DNA of 64,000 nucleotides, taken from assembly GCA_003161575.1 (NCBI GenBank), contig PMOE01000022.1:1-64000 (forward strand). The letters run 5' to 3'. Shown one piece after another: positions 27,280 to 34,623 of this stretch (the stretch's first letter is position 1; each line of letters begins with the position of its first letter). The notes below the pieces were generated by a model. The model was given only the letters and a program-made list of their open reading frames with translations. It ran no database searches and had not been told where the DNA came from. The stretch is from Acidimicrobiaceae bacterium. GTDB taxonomy: Bacteria > Actinomycetota > Acidimicrobiia > Acidimicrobiales > RAAP-2. The translations under genes and the position numbers were made by a program.

Positions 27280-27448
27280 CGGGGCGCGTCGAACGACGGG
27301 GCAGAGGGGGCCCAGTGTGTGCCTCTCGGGTGACCCTGACGTAGATGGTGCGATCCTCTTCCGGCTCGGCCGTCGCCTTATCCACCACGGACTTCGCCCG
27401 TTGGTTCGGATCCCGCGGCATCTTGTCCTGCTGCGTCACAAGACCCAC
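27269..27448 (-). CDS. Transposon cargo: small RDPNQ-motif protein
   Basis: A 59-residue ORF. From the GTG at 27448 it reads VGLVTQQDKMPRDPNQRAK and SVVDKATAEPEED; an internal ATG at 27421 would give 50 residues with AGGACAAG before it. The RDPNQ.AK..VD.AT segment resembles the N-terminus of a widespread small bacterial family, but the Gly/Lys/Ala-rich tail of that family is absent. The first six residues match those of the small ORF at 28794-28946. Its 3' end overlaps the convergent cargo gene by 11 bp. Function unknown. Confidence 0.45.
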   Translation of the reverse strand: MGLVTQQDKMPRDPNQRAKSVVDKATAEPEEDRTIYVRVTREAHTGPPLPRRSTRPVTP

Positions 27449-27485
27449 CGTACACCCCGAATTAAGCCGTCGCTACGACCCCTCT

Positions 27486-28208
27486 CTAGGGCTGGACAAC
27501 GGTGACAGTCCAGTTGCACTCGGAGTTGACCGACAGGTTGAACGTCCCACTGTCGTAGTAGTGCTCGTCGCCGCTCGATCCGGTTCCCAACTCGTTCACG
27601 CCCGCGTCGCTCGTGCCCGATGCGCCGCCGTAGCCGTTCACGGTCACGATGAAATTGCCCGAACTCCCGAACGACGAGCAGTCGTAAGACCATTGGAGTT
27701 GCCACGAACTCCTGGTAACCGTGAACTGAGCGGTGTCACCTATTCCTGATCCAGACTGCGTGAAGAGCGTGGCCGGAGCAGGCGCCGCTGTAGTCGTGGG
27801 TGGAGGGGCGGTCGTGGTCGTGGGTGGCGGTGCGGGGGCAGTGGTTGTCGTCGTGGTCGGAGGGGATGTCGTCGTGGTGGTTCGGGGTCTGGTGGTGGTT
27901 GTTGGCGCTTGCGTCGTCGTCGTGGCGGGGGGAGCCGCCTTGACCGTCTTGGGCGGGTTGACTGCGTTCGCGATGCCCCCGATAACGAACAGGACGATAA
28001 ACACCGCGAGAATCGTCCACCAGACCGGGTGGCGCCGCCATCTGGCCACCAGGCGGTCCTTGGTCGACGCAGGTGCTTCGGGTGGCACCATTGGCGGCGG
28101 CGGGGGTATTTGGGGCTGAGGCGGTCGGTAGTCGGGGTGGGTCTCGGGGGCGTACCACTTCCCGTCCGTCGCCTGCCACCAGCCGGGGCCCTGGCCTACG
28201 TCGCTCAT
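27486..28208 (-). CDS. Transposon cargo: membrane-anchored Thr/Pro-rich protein
   Basis: A 240-residue protein. It opens MSDVGQGPGWWQATDGKWYAPE, a motif typical of Acidimicrobiia membrane proteins, followed by a Pro-rich stretch, one transmembrane helix (VWWTILAVFIVLFVIGGIA), a Thr/Pro linker (about 60 residues of TTTT/APPP runs) and a C-terminal beta-rich domain (SSWQLQWSYDCSS, GNFIVTVNGYGG, GTFNLSVNSECNWTVTVV) with two cysteines. Topology suggests the C-terminal domain lies outside the cell. The ATG at 28208 is chosen because the motif starts there; the 36 upstream codons overlap the XRE gene. Function unknown. Confidence 0.75.
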   Translation of the reverse strand: MSDVGQGPGWWQATDGKWYAPETHPDYRPPQPQIPPPPPMVPPEAPASTKDRLVARWRRHPVWWTILAVFIVLFVIGGIANAVNPPKTVKAAPPATTTTQAPTTTTRPRTTTTTSPPTTTTTTAPAPPPTTTTAPPPTTTAAPAPATLFTQSGSGIGDTAQFTVTRSSWQLQWSYDCSSFGSSGNFIVTVNGYGGASGTSDAGVNELGTGSSGDEHYYDSGTFNLSVNSECNWTVTVVQP

Positions 28209-28285
28209 TTCGCCGCCCTCTGGTGGTCCGCCTTTAGCGTCAGGGACTCTAGCTCCCTGGGCGAATCGCTTCTCGACTGGTGCCC

Positions 28286-28540
28286 ATGGGAAGGACGGCG
28301 CGGAGACCCCCGGCACAGATGGAGTTGGGGCGCCGTGCCCGGGGGCGGCGCACCGAGCTAGGCCTGAGCCAGATGGCCTTGGCCGACCGGATAGGACTGC
28401 ACTTCACCTTTGTCAGCTCAGTCGAGCGCGGGGAGCGGAATCTCAGCCTGTCGAGCATCCTGCGGCTGGCTGAGGGCCTGGAAATGAACGCCGCGGATCT
28501 AGTGGAGGATCTGCGGTGGGATGCCGATTCGCCCACCTGA
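28286..28540 (+). CDS. Transposon cargo: XRE-family HTH regulator
   Basis: An 84-residue single-domain repressor-like protein. The HTH is ELGRRARGRRTELGLSQMALADRIGLHFTFVSSVERGERNLSLSSILRLAEGLEM, close to the XRE/Cro type common in mobile elements. It is divergent from the Thr/Pro-rich gene with about 80 bp between them, so it may regulate that promoter or its own. Start uncertain: GTG 28280, ATG 28286 or ATG 28319. Confidence 0.8.
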   Translation: MGRTARRPPAQMELGRRARGRRTELGLSQMALADRIGLHFTFVSSVERGERNLSLSSILRLAEGLEMNAADLVEDLRWDADSPT

Positions 28541-28793
28541 GCACTTCCGCCGTCGTGGTGAAAGCATCGAGCAATGCCTCAGAACTCACACCCACGCCGC
28601 CCTCTTGCAAACCGAGTAGCGGAGCACATCAATACGGCGGGGGATTGGAAGCGATTTCGCTCTCCGAGACAGATATACGGGGATAGCACGGGAGCCCGAC
28701 GAGTTAAGCCGCTCCGAGCACGACCAACTTCTGAGGGCGATGCTCGTGGCGGTACTCAAGTCAGTACAGGAGATAGCGGCCGATGTGGACGAG

Positions 28794-28946
28794 CTATTCG
28801 ACCGCTTCCGGTAAGGGGTCCTCCATGACGCAGACCATCCAGGCCCTAGCCAACTCGGGATCGTCCCTGGGCAGGTCCTCGTTACTGACCATCTCGGCCG
28901 CCCATTTCTGCTCAGCCTTGGTGGCTCGCTGCGTGACAAGGCCCAT
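28794..28946 (-). CDS. Transposon cargo: small ORF of unknown function
   Basis: A 50-residue acidic ORF near the right end of the transposon (MGLVTQRATKAEQKWAAEM ... DPELARAWMVCVMEDPLPE). Its first six residues and the DNA around them resemble the start of the ORF at 27269-27448, the main reason to list it. No ribosome site is obvious. A plus-strand frame ending at 28814 (SEHDQLLRAMLVAVLK..) overlaps it slightly and has no good start; it may be a decayed gene. Confidence 0.35.
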   Translation of the reverse strand: MGLVTQRATKAEQKWAAEMVSNEDLPRDDPELARAWMVCVMEDPLPEAVE

Positions 28947-28970
28947 GCGGGGTCATATTAGCCAGGCCCG

Positions 28971-28991
28971 GATTGAAACTGACCCACTACC
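28971..28991 (-). repeat. Right terminal inverted repeat of the IS1-type transposon
   Basis: Exact reverse complement of 25945-25965; directly followed by the 8-bp target duplication. Confidence 0.92.
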
Positions 28992-28999
28992 CAACCGCT
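28992..28999. repeat. 8-bp target-site duplication, right copy
   Basis: CAACCGCT, identical to 25937-25944. Confidence 0.85.
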
Positions 29000-29003
29000 G
29001 TTG

Positions 29004-29258
29004 TCATGACCGCAGGTTTGAGGCCCCACAAAGGGCGGACCAGATTGATTCCACGCCTGAGACCAAGGCTCGGCGGAAATTGCTCTCGTTGGCCTGGGGA
29101 TCCCAACCCACCAAGACCGAACGTATCGGACCGGCAATCGCAGTTTTCAGGGTCTTCTTGGGGGAGGCAGCAGTCTGAGCCTCGATCCACCGATCGGCGA
29201 CCTGGCGTTCTACCACAGCCCCCTTACGAGTAAGTAGCCTTCGCCGAGCGAAGTTCAC
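29004..29258 (-). CDS. Hypothetical short ORF beside insertion remnants
   Basis: An 84-codon frame (MNFARRRLLTRKGAVVERQV ... ) between the transposon's right end and the IS110 remnant. It is basic with no recognisable domain. It may be a leftover of a larger element rather than a functional gene. Confidence 0.25.
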   Translation of the reverse strand: MNFARRRLLTRKGAVVERQVADRWIEAQTAASPKKTLKTAIAGPIRSVLVGWDPQANESNFRRALVSGVESIWSALCGASNLRS

Positions 29259-29281
29259 GGCGACTCTGATGCGAAGATTCG

Positions 29282-29761
29282 TTATCCGGCCGCGAGAAGT
29301 GGCTCCAAGCTGACGACGTATCCCAAGCCTCGTAGCTGGTCAATGGCTCTGTTTTTGGCCTTGTCAGGGTTGCGCTGGGTGTAGAAGTCGGCACCGGGGT
29401 CTGTGTAGAAGGCTCCGGTGTTGAGCATGTTCCAGTAGCGATGAGCATGGCGTGCTCTATGGCCACAAGGGCCTTGATGGGTCCCCGGCGTGAGGCGATG
29501 CGGCGGTACTTCCACCTCGAAGGGACCGTCCTCGAACACGTAGTAGAAGGGCTTCCAGTAGTCACTGGTGGCTTCCATCACGACCAGGGTGACACCCTCG
29601 TCGACCAAATGGTCACGCAGGGCGAGGATCCGAGGGGTCGTCGCACCCCAGGTCGTCACCGCGGAGGCAGCCCGGGCACGTCCCGGGTCCTGTATTCGCA
29701 CGCGGACCTTGGCGTCTCTCTTCGAGACGTCGAGGCCCGGCACATCGGGGATGCATGACAT
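29282..29761 (-). pseudogene. IS110-family transposase, internally deleted
   Basis: The N-terminal RuvC-like DEDD start is present (GLDVSKRDAKVRVRI, RILALRDHLVDEGVTLVVMEATSDYWKPFYYVFED), as is the extreme C-terminus (YWNMLNTGAFYTDPGADFYTQRNPDKAKNRAI). The roughly 250 residues between them are missing. Around the join the coding sense hops frame: IKALVAIEHAMLIA, which normally precedes the C-terminal motif, is read in a neighbouring frame. So there was one large deletion plus a frame slip. Not functional. No terminal repeats recognised. Confidence 0.8.
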
Positions 29762-29800
29762 CCATGATTCTCGCTCCCTTCTCAGGTCGGATCGCTTCAA

Positions 29801-30202
29801 GGCGCCCAGCCCGGGGAGGGCGAGAAACTTCAGAAGTCTGATGCGTGCTCAAGGCAACAATCCACGGTTCTCGTGGGTGCCCTCCACCACCATGCTGACC
29901 TACCGGCTCAACAGGCACTACAGAGGGTTCGGTGTCCAACCGGGCCGGACGCCCAAGTCTCACCGATTCGGGCGCCGCCGCTCGGTCTATGGACAACCGG
30001 GGAGGCCAGCAACCGTGAGCATCGCCATCTTCCACGACCCCGGCGTGCCCACCGACTCTGTGCTGCTGACCTGCTGTAAGCGTCCAAAGATCACCGGGGT
30101 AGGCACCGCCTCGGTAACTTTGAGCCGGTGTGATTCCGGCTCATCGCGTTAGACCCCCGCGTGTTCGATGGCGGGCTTGATACACGACGTCGGAGACCGT
30201 CG
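29801..30202. other. Gap; contains a hairpin at 30121-30143
   Basis: About 400 bp without a supported gene. TGAGCCGG (30121-30128), a 7-base loop and CCGGCTCA (30136-30143) form a stable stem just beyond the 3' end of the methyltransferase gene. It could act as a terminator although no T-run follows. Confidence 0.4.
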
Positions 30203-31054
30203 TCAAGACGAGAGACGCCATAGGACGGCGTTTCTGTCGATCGTCTCCAACGGTTCGGTGATCGAGCGTGAGAGCCGGAACTCGTCGACCGCCTCTCGGC
30301 AACTTGCGATGCTGTAGTCGTCGACGATGACGAATCCGCCCGGAGACAGCTTGTCGTAGAGAGCACCGAGGGCGTCTATGGTCGATTCGTACATGTCACC
30401 ATCAAGGCGCATCACGGCCAGGGTCTCGATCGGTGCAATCGGAAGAGTGTCCTTGAACCAGCCCACGAGGAAGCGGACCTGGTCGTCGAGCAACTGATAG
30501 CGAGCGAAGTTGCTTTTTACATCGTCTAACGACACGGCGAGTTGTTTGTCCTTGTGGAATCTTGCGCCCGCATCAGCGGAATATTTCTCGACGTCCGGTG
30601 CCGGTAGGCCTTCAAATGAGTCGGCTACCCACACCGTTCGATCGGTGACACCGTATGCCGACAGCACACCCCGCATGAAGATGCTCGCTCCGCCCCGCCA
30701 CACGCCGGTCTCAATGAAATCGCCTGGCACGCCGTCGGCAATGACGGTCTCTACGCAAGACTGCAAGCTGTCCAACCTTGCCATCCCCGCCATTGTCTCG
30801 GCGTCCGAGGGCCAGTCGTCGCCTTTTGCTCTTAAGGCATCGTTTCGCTTCACGACGAGGTAGTAGCCCCTGCTCAAGAGATAACGCTGCATCATCGAGA
30901 AAACCAGATGCCGTGGAGCCAGCCGCCATGGACGGAGATGCACGAGGCTGTGACTAGTGGGAAAGTCGGTTCGAGTGAGGATCCGCTTTAGCAGCTGGAG
31001 GTACTGAACTCGAACGGCATCGATCTCAGGAGTCACGTTGGCGGGAGTGGTCAT
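30203..31054 (-). CDS. TylF/MycF-type O-methyltransferase family protein
   Basis: A 283-residue class I SAM-dependent methyltransferase of the TylF (macrocin O-methyltransferase) family. Typical segments are GVPGDFIETGVWRGGASIFMRG (SAM-binding loop), VWVADSFEGLPAPD, the metal-site region LAVMRLDGDMYESTIDALGALYDKL and GGFVIVDDYSIASCREAVDEF. Relatives methylate sugar hydroxyls of natural products or surface glycans, so a role in glycan decoration is plausible. ATG 31054 is preferred; an in-frame start at 31093 adds 13 residues. It stands alone between the IS110 remnant and the protease. Confidence 0.87.
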   Translation of the reverse strand: MTTPANVTPEIDAVRVQYLQLLKRILTRTDFPTSHSLVHLRPWRLAPRHLVFSMMQRYLLSRGYYLVVKRNDALRAKGDDWPSDAETMAGMARLDSLQSCVETVIADGVPGDFIETGVWRGGASIFMRGVLSAYGVTDRTVWVADSFEGLPAPDVEKYSADAGARFHKDKQLAVSLDDVKSNFARYQLLDDQVRFLVGWFKDTLPIAPIETLAVMRLDGDMYESTIDALGALYDKLSPGGFVIVDDYSIASCREAVDEFRLSRSITEPLETIDRNAVLWRLSS

Positions 31055-31425
31055 CGGGGGGTCAAGGGTCGGCTCGCCGTGGCACAATACCAAAGCCCAG
31101 TGCCTTTCGGGTTGCGTGGCCCAAGGCAGCGGGAGAGGCGGTGTCGGACTCGAGCGCGGTGGTGGCCACAGGTCTTCCTCGCGGATCTACGACCTTCTAG
31201 TGGCGGAGAAGTCCAGGACCTCTTCGTGACCCAACACGGCGGAGCTGCGTCGTCGGCCCCGTTGCGCGTGCGCGTACTTTTGCCGAGACGACCAGGCGCT
31301 CGCGCCTTCGGTTTCCTGTCGAACTGTGACCTTTTTGTGAGGACCAAGGGACGGGGCCAAGATGGGCTGCCTGGACAGAAGGCGACGGCACCGGCCACTA
31401 TGGCCGGTACGGCGCTGGTACTCGA
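31055..31425. other. Intergenic region before the methyltransferase
   Basis: About 370 bp with no supported gene. It probably contains the methyltransferase promoter and, near 31390-31408, the 3' hairpin of the protease gene. Confidence 0.4.
31390..31408 (-). terminator. Putative terminator hairpin of the protease gene
   Basis: ACCGGCC, a 5-base loop (ACTAT) and GGCCGGT form a perfect 7-bp GC-rich stem 18 bp past the protease stop codon. No T-run, so only a tentative terminator. Confidence 0.4.
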
Positions 31426-33078
31426 TCAGCTCGGCGGCCCGCTCGTCACCTGGACTCGGGCCGTCTGCGACTGGCCCGACTGGTCCACCCAGCCCAGCGT
31501 GACAGTGTCACCGGGGTGCTCGCTCAGCATCAGTGTGCTAATAGTCGTCGGCGAATCGACAGTCTGGCCGTTGAGCGACACGATCGTGTCGCCCTGGGTC
31601 AGGCCGGCCTTATCGGACGGGGACCCCGACACCACGCCGGCCACCAGGGCGCCCGAGGTGGAGCCGCTCTGGTTGCCCGAGCCGCTCTGGTTGCCCAGGC
31701 CACCCTGGTTACCGAAGCCCCCGGCTCCCAAGCCGTTCCCGTTCTGATCGGTGTTCTGGCTGTTGGTCGACTCGACCTGGACGCCGAGCAATCCGGTTGC
31801 CCCGATGTGCACCGTCGATGACGCGTCGCCTGCCGTGATCTGCTGGCTGAGGGGGATCGCTCGGCCGATGGGGATGGCGAAACCGGTGGTGTTCGAGTCG
31901 GAGAATTGGTACCCGGACGATGCTGCGGTGTCTATGCCGATCACCTGGCCCGAGCTGTTGACCAGTGGGCCGCCGGAGTCTCCGGGCTCGATGTTGGCGT
32001 TGGTCTGGATGAGCCCGGTCAACTGCTCGGAGGAGCCGCCGCTTTCGTCGCTCGCCGTGATCGACTGGCTGAGGGCGGTGACGCTCCCCGCCGCGGCGCT
32101 CGGGGTGCCCCCGGTGCCTCCGGCGTTGCCGATGCCGACCACGGAGTCCCCGACCGACACACTGGAAGAACTGCCGATCGATACCGTGTGCAGACCGGAT
32201 GCGTTTTTGAGCTGGAGGACAGCGATGTCTTGGCTCGGGTCGTAGCCCACGACGCTTGCCGAGTAAGTGTGCCCGTTCCCGATGTCGGTCACGCTGAGGC
32301 TCGTCTCACCGTCGATGACGTGGTTGTTCGTCAGCACCTCCCCATTCGAGGTCACGACGATGCCGGTACCGGCCGCCTGGGCACCCTCGTAACTCAAGGT
32401 GGTGTTGATGTCGACCAGCCCGGGGTCCACCTGGTTGGAGATCGCGGTGTTCGCCGAGCTGCCCGAACTTCCGGAGCTGCCTGAACCTCCCGCGCTGCCA
32501 GCACTTCCCGAGTTACCCGAGCCGCCGAAGGACGGCGAGCCCGATGAGCCGCCGAAGGACGGGGAGCCCGATGAGCCGCCGAAGGACGGCGAGCCCGATG
32601 AGCCGCCATTGCCGCCATTGCCGCCACCACTTTGTGCGGGTGCGGGTGCGGTGGCCTGGCCGCCATTGGTGGTTCCCGAAAAGGCCGAATTTGCTGACGG
32701 CCGACCGATCCGGCCAATGCCAACCCCCGCACCCAGCGCGACGACGACAGCCACCGAAGTGATGACCAGGGTGCGCAGACCATGGCGGGCCGGCTTGGCC
32801 GGCGGCGGTGGGAGCGTCGCCCAATAGGGGTTGGGCTGTGGCCAGCCGGGGGGGTTGTCATGGTTCGGAGGTTGCCAACCGCCGCCACCGTGGCTCTGAG
32901 TCATCGGGTGGGTCGGCGCCACCGGATTGTTCGGCGCCATCGGGTGGGTCGGCGCCATCGGGTGGGTCGGCGCCACGGGGTCGGTCGGCGCCACGGGGTT
33001 GGGTGCCACCGGTTGTGCGATCGGTCCGCCGACGTAGACGCCTGGCGTCGGTTCTGCGGGGGGGAAAATCTCGCTCAT
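31426..33078 (-). CDS. HtrA/DegQ-like S1C serine protease with PDZ domain
   Basis: A 550-residue membrane-anchored trypsin-like protease, probably acting in envelope protein quality control. Order: Pro-rich cytoplasmic tail with PVAPTHPMAP-type repeats (about 25-60); one transmembrane helix (about 103-122); a flexible linker with three GSSGSPSFG units; the protease domain with H253 (NNHVIDG), D284 (DPSQDIAVLQL) and S368 (PGDSGGP); and a C-terminal PDZ domain (GALVAGVVSGSPSDKAGLTQGDTIVSLNGQTV). AAAGGGCAGAG precedes the ATG. Residues 323-371 are encoded by DNA repeated exactly at 18937-19081. Confidence 0.93.
   Translation of the reverse strand: MSEIFPPAEPTPGVYVGGPIAQPVAPNPVAPTDPVAPTHPMAPTHPMAPNNPVAPTHPMTQSHGGGGWQPPNHDNPPGWPQPNPYWATLPPPPAKPARHGLRTLVITSVAVVVALGAGVGIGRIGRPSANSAFSGTTNGGQATAPAPAQSGGGNGGNGGSSGSPSFGGSSGSPSFGGSSGSPSFGGSGNSGSAGSAGGSGSSGSSGSSANTAISNQVDPGLVDINTTLSYEGAQAAGTGIVVTSNGEVLTNNHVIDGETSLSVTDIGNGHTYSASVVGYDPSQDIAVLQLKNASGLHTVSIGSSSSVSVGDSVVGIGNAGGTGGTPSAAAGSVTALSQSITASDESGGSSEQLTGLIQTNANIEPGDSGGPLVNSSGQVIGIDTAASSGYQFSDSNTTGFAIPIGRAIPLSQQITAGDASSTVHIGATGLLGVQVESTNSQNTDQNGNGLGAGGFGNQGGLGNQSGSGNQSGSTSGALVAGVVSGSPSDKAGLTQGDTIVSLNGQTVDSPTTISTLMLSEHPGDTVTLGWVDQSGQSQTARVQVTSGPPS
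31968..32112. repeat. 145-bp perfect direct repeat, copy 2 (inside the protease gene)
   Basis: Within the intact protease gene; identical to 18937-19081. This is presumably the source copy because it is in frame in a complete gene. Confidence 0.95.
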
Positions 33079-33302
33079 ATCTCTGCCCTTTCACGGGAGG
33101 TCCCGGTCTTCGGCTTTCGGTCTTGGTTCCAGTGGACTCCGGCTATCTAAGGAACTCGTTAACGCCAACCATGAGCGGCATAAGTTTCGAGGGGACGAAG
33201 GGCTGAACAGGATCGACACAATGGCGGGATCGGAGAACCTCTGCGCTGGGCGATGCTCGGACCCGCGACCGCGCCCAGGCGTATAGGCGCCAGGGTCGAG
33301 GA

Positions 33303-33860
33303 TCAGGGGACGATGTCCCCGCAGCTCCGCGCGGACCGTCCGAGAGCGTGGAGCAGCTCGCGTTCGTAGAGGTCGAGTGTCGCCTGATCGAAGGCCACAA
33401 GGCGCACCAGCCCAACCGCGGTGCCGGCGTCGAAGACGGTTCGCACTGCGACGGCTGCGGCCAGATCGGCGGGGTACCCGTAGACGCCGGTCGAGATGGC
33501 CGGGAAGGCAATCGACTCGGCACCCAGCTCGTCGCCCACCCGTAGCGATTGTCGGTAGCACGATGCGAGTGTCTGGGCTTCGCCCGCCGACCCACCTCGC
33601 CAGATCGGACCCACCGTGTGAATGACCCAACGAGCCCGGAGTGCGAATCCCCCGGTCGCCTTGGCGTCGCCCGGTTCACACGAACCGAGTTCGGCGCACG
33701 CGGCGTGGAGCTCGGCCGCCCCCGCGGCCCGGTGAATCGCTCCGTCGACCCCGGCCCCGCCGCCAAGGTGTCGGTTGGCCGCGTTCACGATGGCGTCGAC
33801 CCCCTCGGCCGTGATGTCACCGAGGACCGCCTCAATCCTTGGGCCGCTGCGCCGCATCAA
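33303..33860 (-). CDS. Macrodomain protein (O-acetyl-ADP-ribose deacetylase-like)
   Basis: A 185-residue stand-alone macrodomain that binds ADP-ribose. Signature segments are [49 protein letters not shown] and [17 protein letters not shown]. The close match to the MacroD/YmdB type supports hydrolysis of O-acetyl-ADP-ribose or removal of ADP-ribose from proteins. Start may be the first or second Met. It is divergent from the RNA ligase gene, with about 50 bp between starts. Confidence 0.9.
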   Translation of the reverse strand: MMRRSGPRIEAVLGDITAEGVDAIVNAANRHLGGGAGVDGAIHRAAGAAELHAACAELGSCEPGDAKATGGFALRARWVIHTVGPIWRGGSAGEAQTLASCYRQSLRVGDELGAESIAFPAISTGVYGYPADLAAAVAVRTVFDAGTAVGLVRLVAFDQATLDLYERELLHALGRSARSCGDIVP

Positions 33861-33912
33861 CTCTGGACGCTACCGCCGGGTCCGACCCAAAGGGCTGGGC
33901 CACACTGGCCCG

Positions 33913-34431
33913 ATGAGGTGCTTTGTCGCGGTATGGCCCACCGACCCTGTCCGGGCGGTACTCCGCGCGCTGCCGCGTCCGGTGGTCCCTGGGGTGCGCT
34001 GGAGCACCGAGGACCAGTGGCACGTCACGCTGGACTTCTTGGGCGACGTGCCTATCGGCCAGCTGGCAGAGGTGACCGAGGTGCTCGGCGCGGTCGCCAC
34101 CGGATTGGGCGGCCCCCTCACCGTATCGCTGGGTCCTCGGACCGAGATCCTCGGTCCGAGGGTGTTGTGTGTGGCGGCTTCTGGGCTCGATCAACCGGCC
34201 CGGGCCGTGCGCCTCGCCACCGCCGGCCTGGGTGACCACGCCGAAAGGGAGCCGTTCTTTGGCCACCTGAGCGTGGCCCGGGGCCGATGGGGGATCCCGC
34301 GAGGCCTGATAGGCCGGGCCCTCTCGGCCAGTTGGGTGGCAGAGGAACTCTGTCTGGTGGGCTCCACCCTCGGACCGGCCGGAGCGAGGTACGAAACGGT
34401 GTCCCGGTTCTTCGCGGGCCGGGCCATCTGA
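33913..34431 (+). CDS. thpR: RNA 2',3'-cyclic phosphodiesterase (2'-5' RNA ligase family)
   Basis: A 172-residue 2H phosphoesterase. The paired catalytic HxT/S motifs are WHVTLDFLG and FGHLSVARG, and the start MRCFVAVWPTDPVR matches the family opening. ThpR opens 2',3'-cyclic phosphates on RNA ends. The frame is open upstream to 33775, but ATG 33913 is where the domain starts. In actinobacteria this gene often lies between cinA and recA; here it directly precedes recA, which supports orthology. Confidence 0.85.
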   Translation: MRCFVAVWPTDPVRAVLRALPRPVVPGVRWSTEDQWHVTLDFLGDVPIGQLAEVTEVLGAVATGLGGPLTVSLGPRTEILGPRVLCVAASGLDQPARAVRLATAGLGDHAEREPFFGHLSVARGRWGIPRGLIGRALSASWVAEELCLVGSTLGPAGARYETVSRFFAGRAI

Positions 34432-34486
34432 GGGTGGGCCGACGGGAGAGGTGCTGGATGGTTGGTCGGTCGGGACCATCCCCACG

Positions 34487-34502
34487 GCGAACACGCGTTC
34501 GC
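34487..34502. promoter_or_regulatory. LexA (SOS) box upstream of recA
   Basis: GCGAACACGCGTTCGC is a 16-bp perfect palindrome with the GAAC-N4-GTTC core of the gram-positive/actinobacterial LexA operator. It lies 122 bp before the recA ATG, with a possible -10 element (TACTAGAGT) just downstream. It implies DNA-damage induction of recA. Confidence 0.85.
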
Positions 34503-34623
34503 TACTAGAGTACCTCCAGGCGTCCGGGGAACGTCGACACCCGGTGTTACACCCCCTCCATAGGGTCGCCCTCGACAACGAAACCACGATCGCTAGATCA
34601 GGACACGAGGAGAAGGAACAGCG

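Larger units (their letters stand above)
25945..28991. mobile_element. IS1-family transposon with passenger genes (3047 bp)
   Basis: A complete transposable unit: a perfect 21-bp terminal inverted repeat beginning GGTAGTGGGTCAGTTT (25945-25965 and 28971-28991), flanked by the 8-bp direct repeat CAACCGCT. A full-length IS1-type transposase ends 15 bp inside the left end. Ordinary members with this transposase are about 1 kb, whereas here about 2 kb of extra genes lie between transposase and right end: a DUF6941-like protein, two small ORFs, a Thr/Pro-rich membrane-anchored protein and an XRE regulator. A third copy of the core GGGTCAGTTT at 26850-26859 is in direct orientation. It sits 117 bp upstream of the giant gene's start codon and may alter that gene's promoter. 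Confidence 0.88.
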
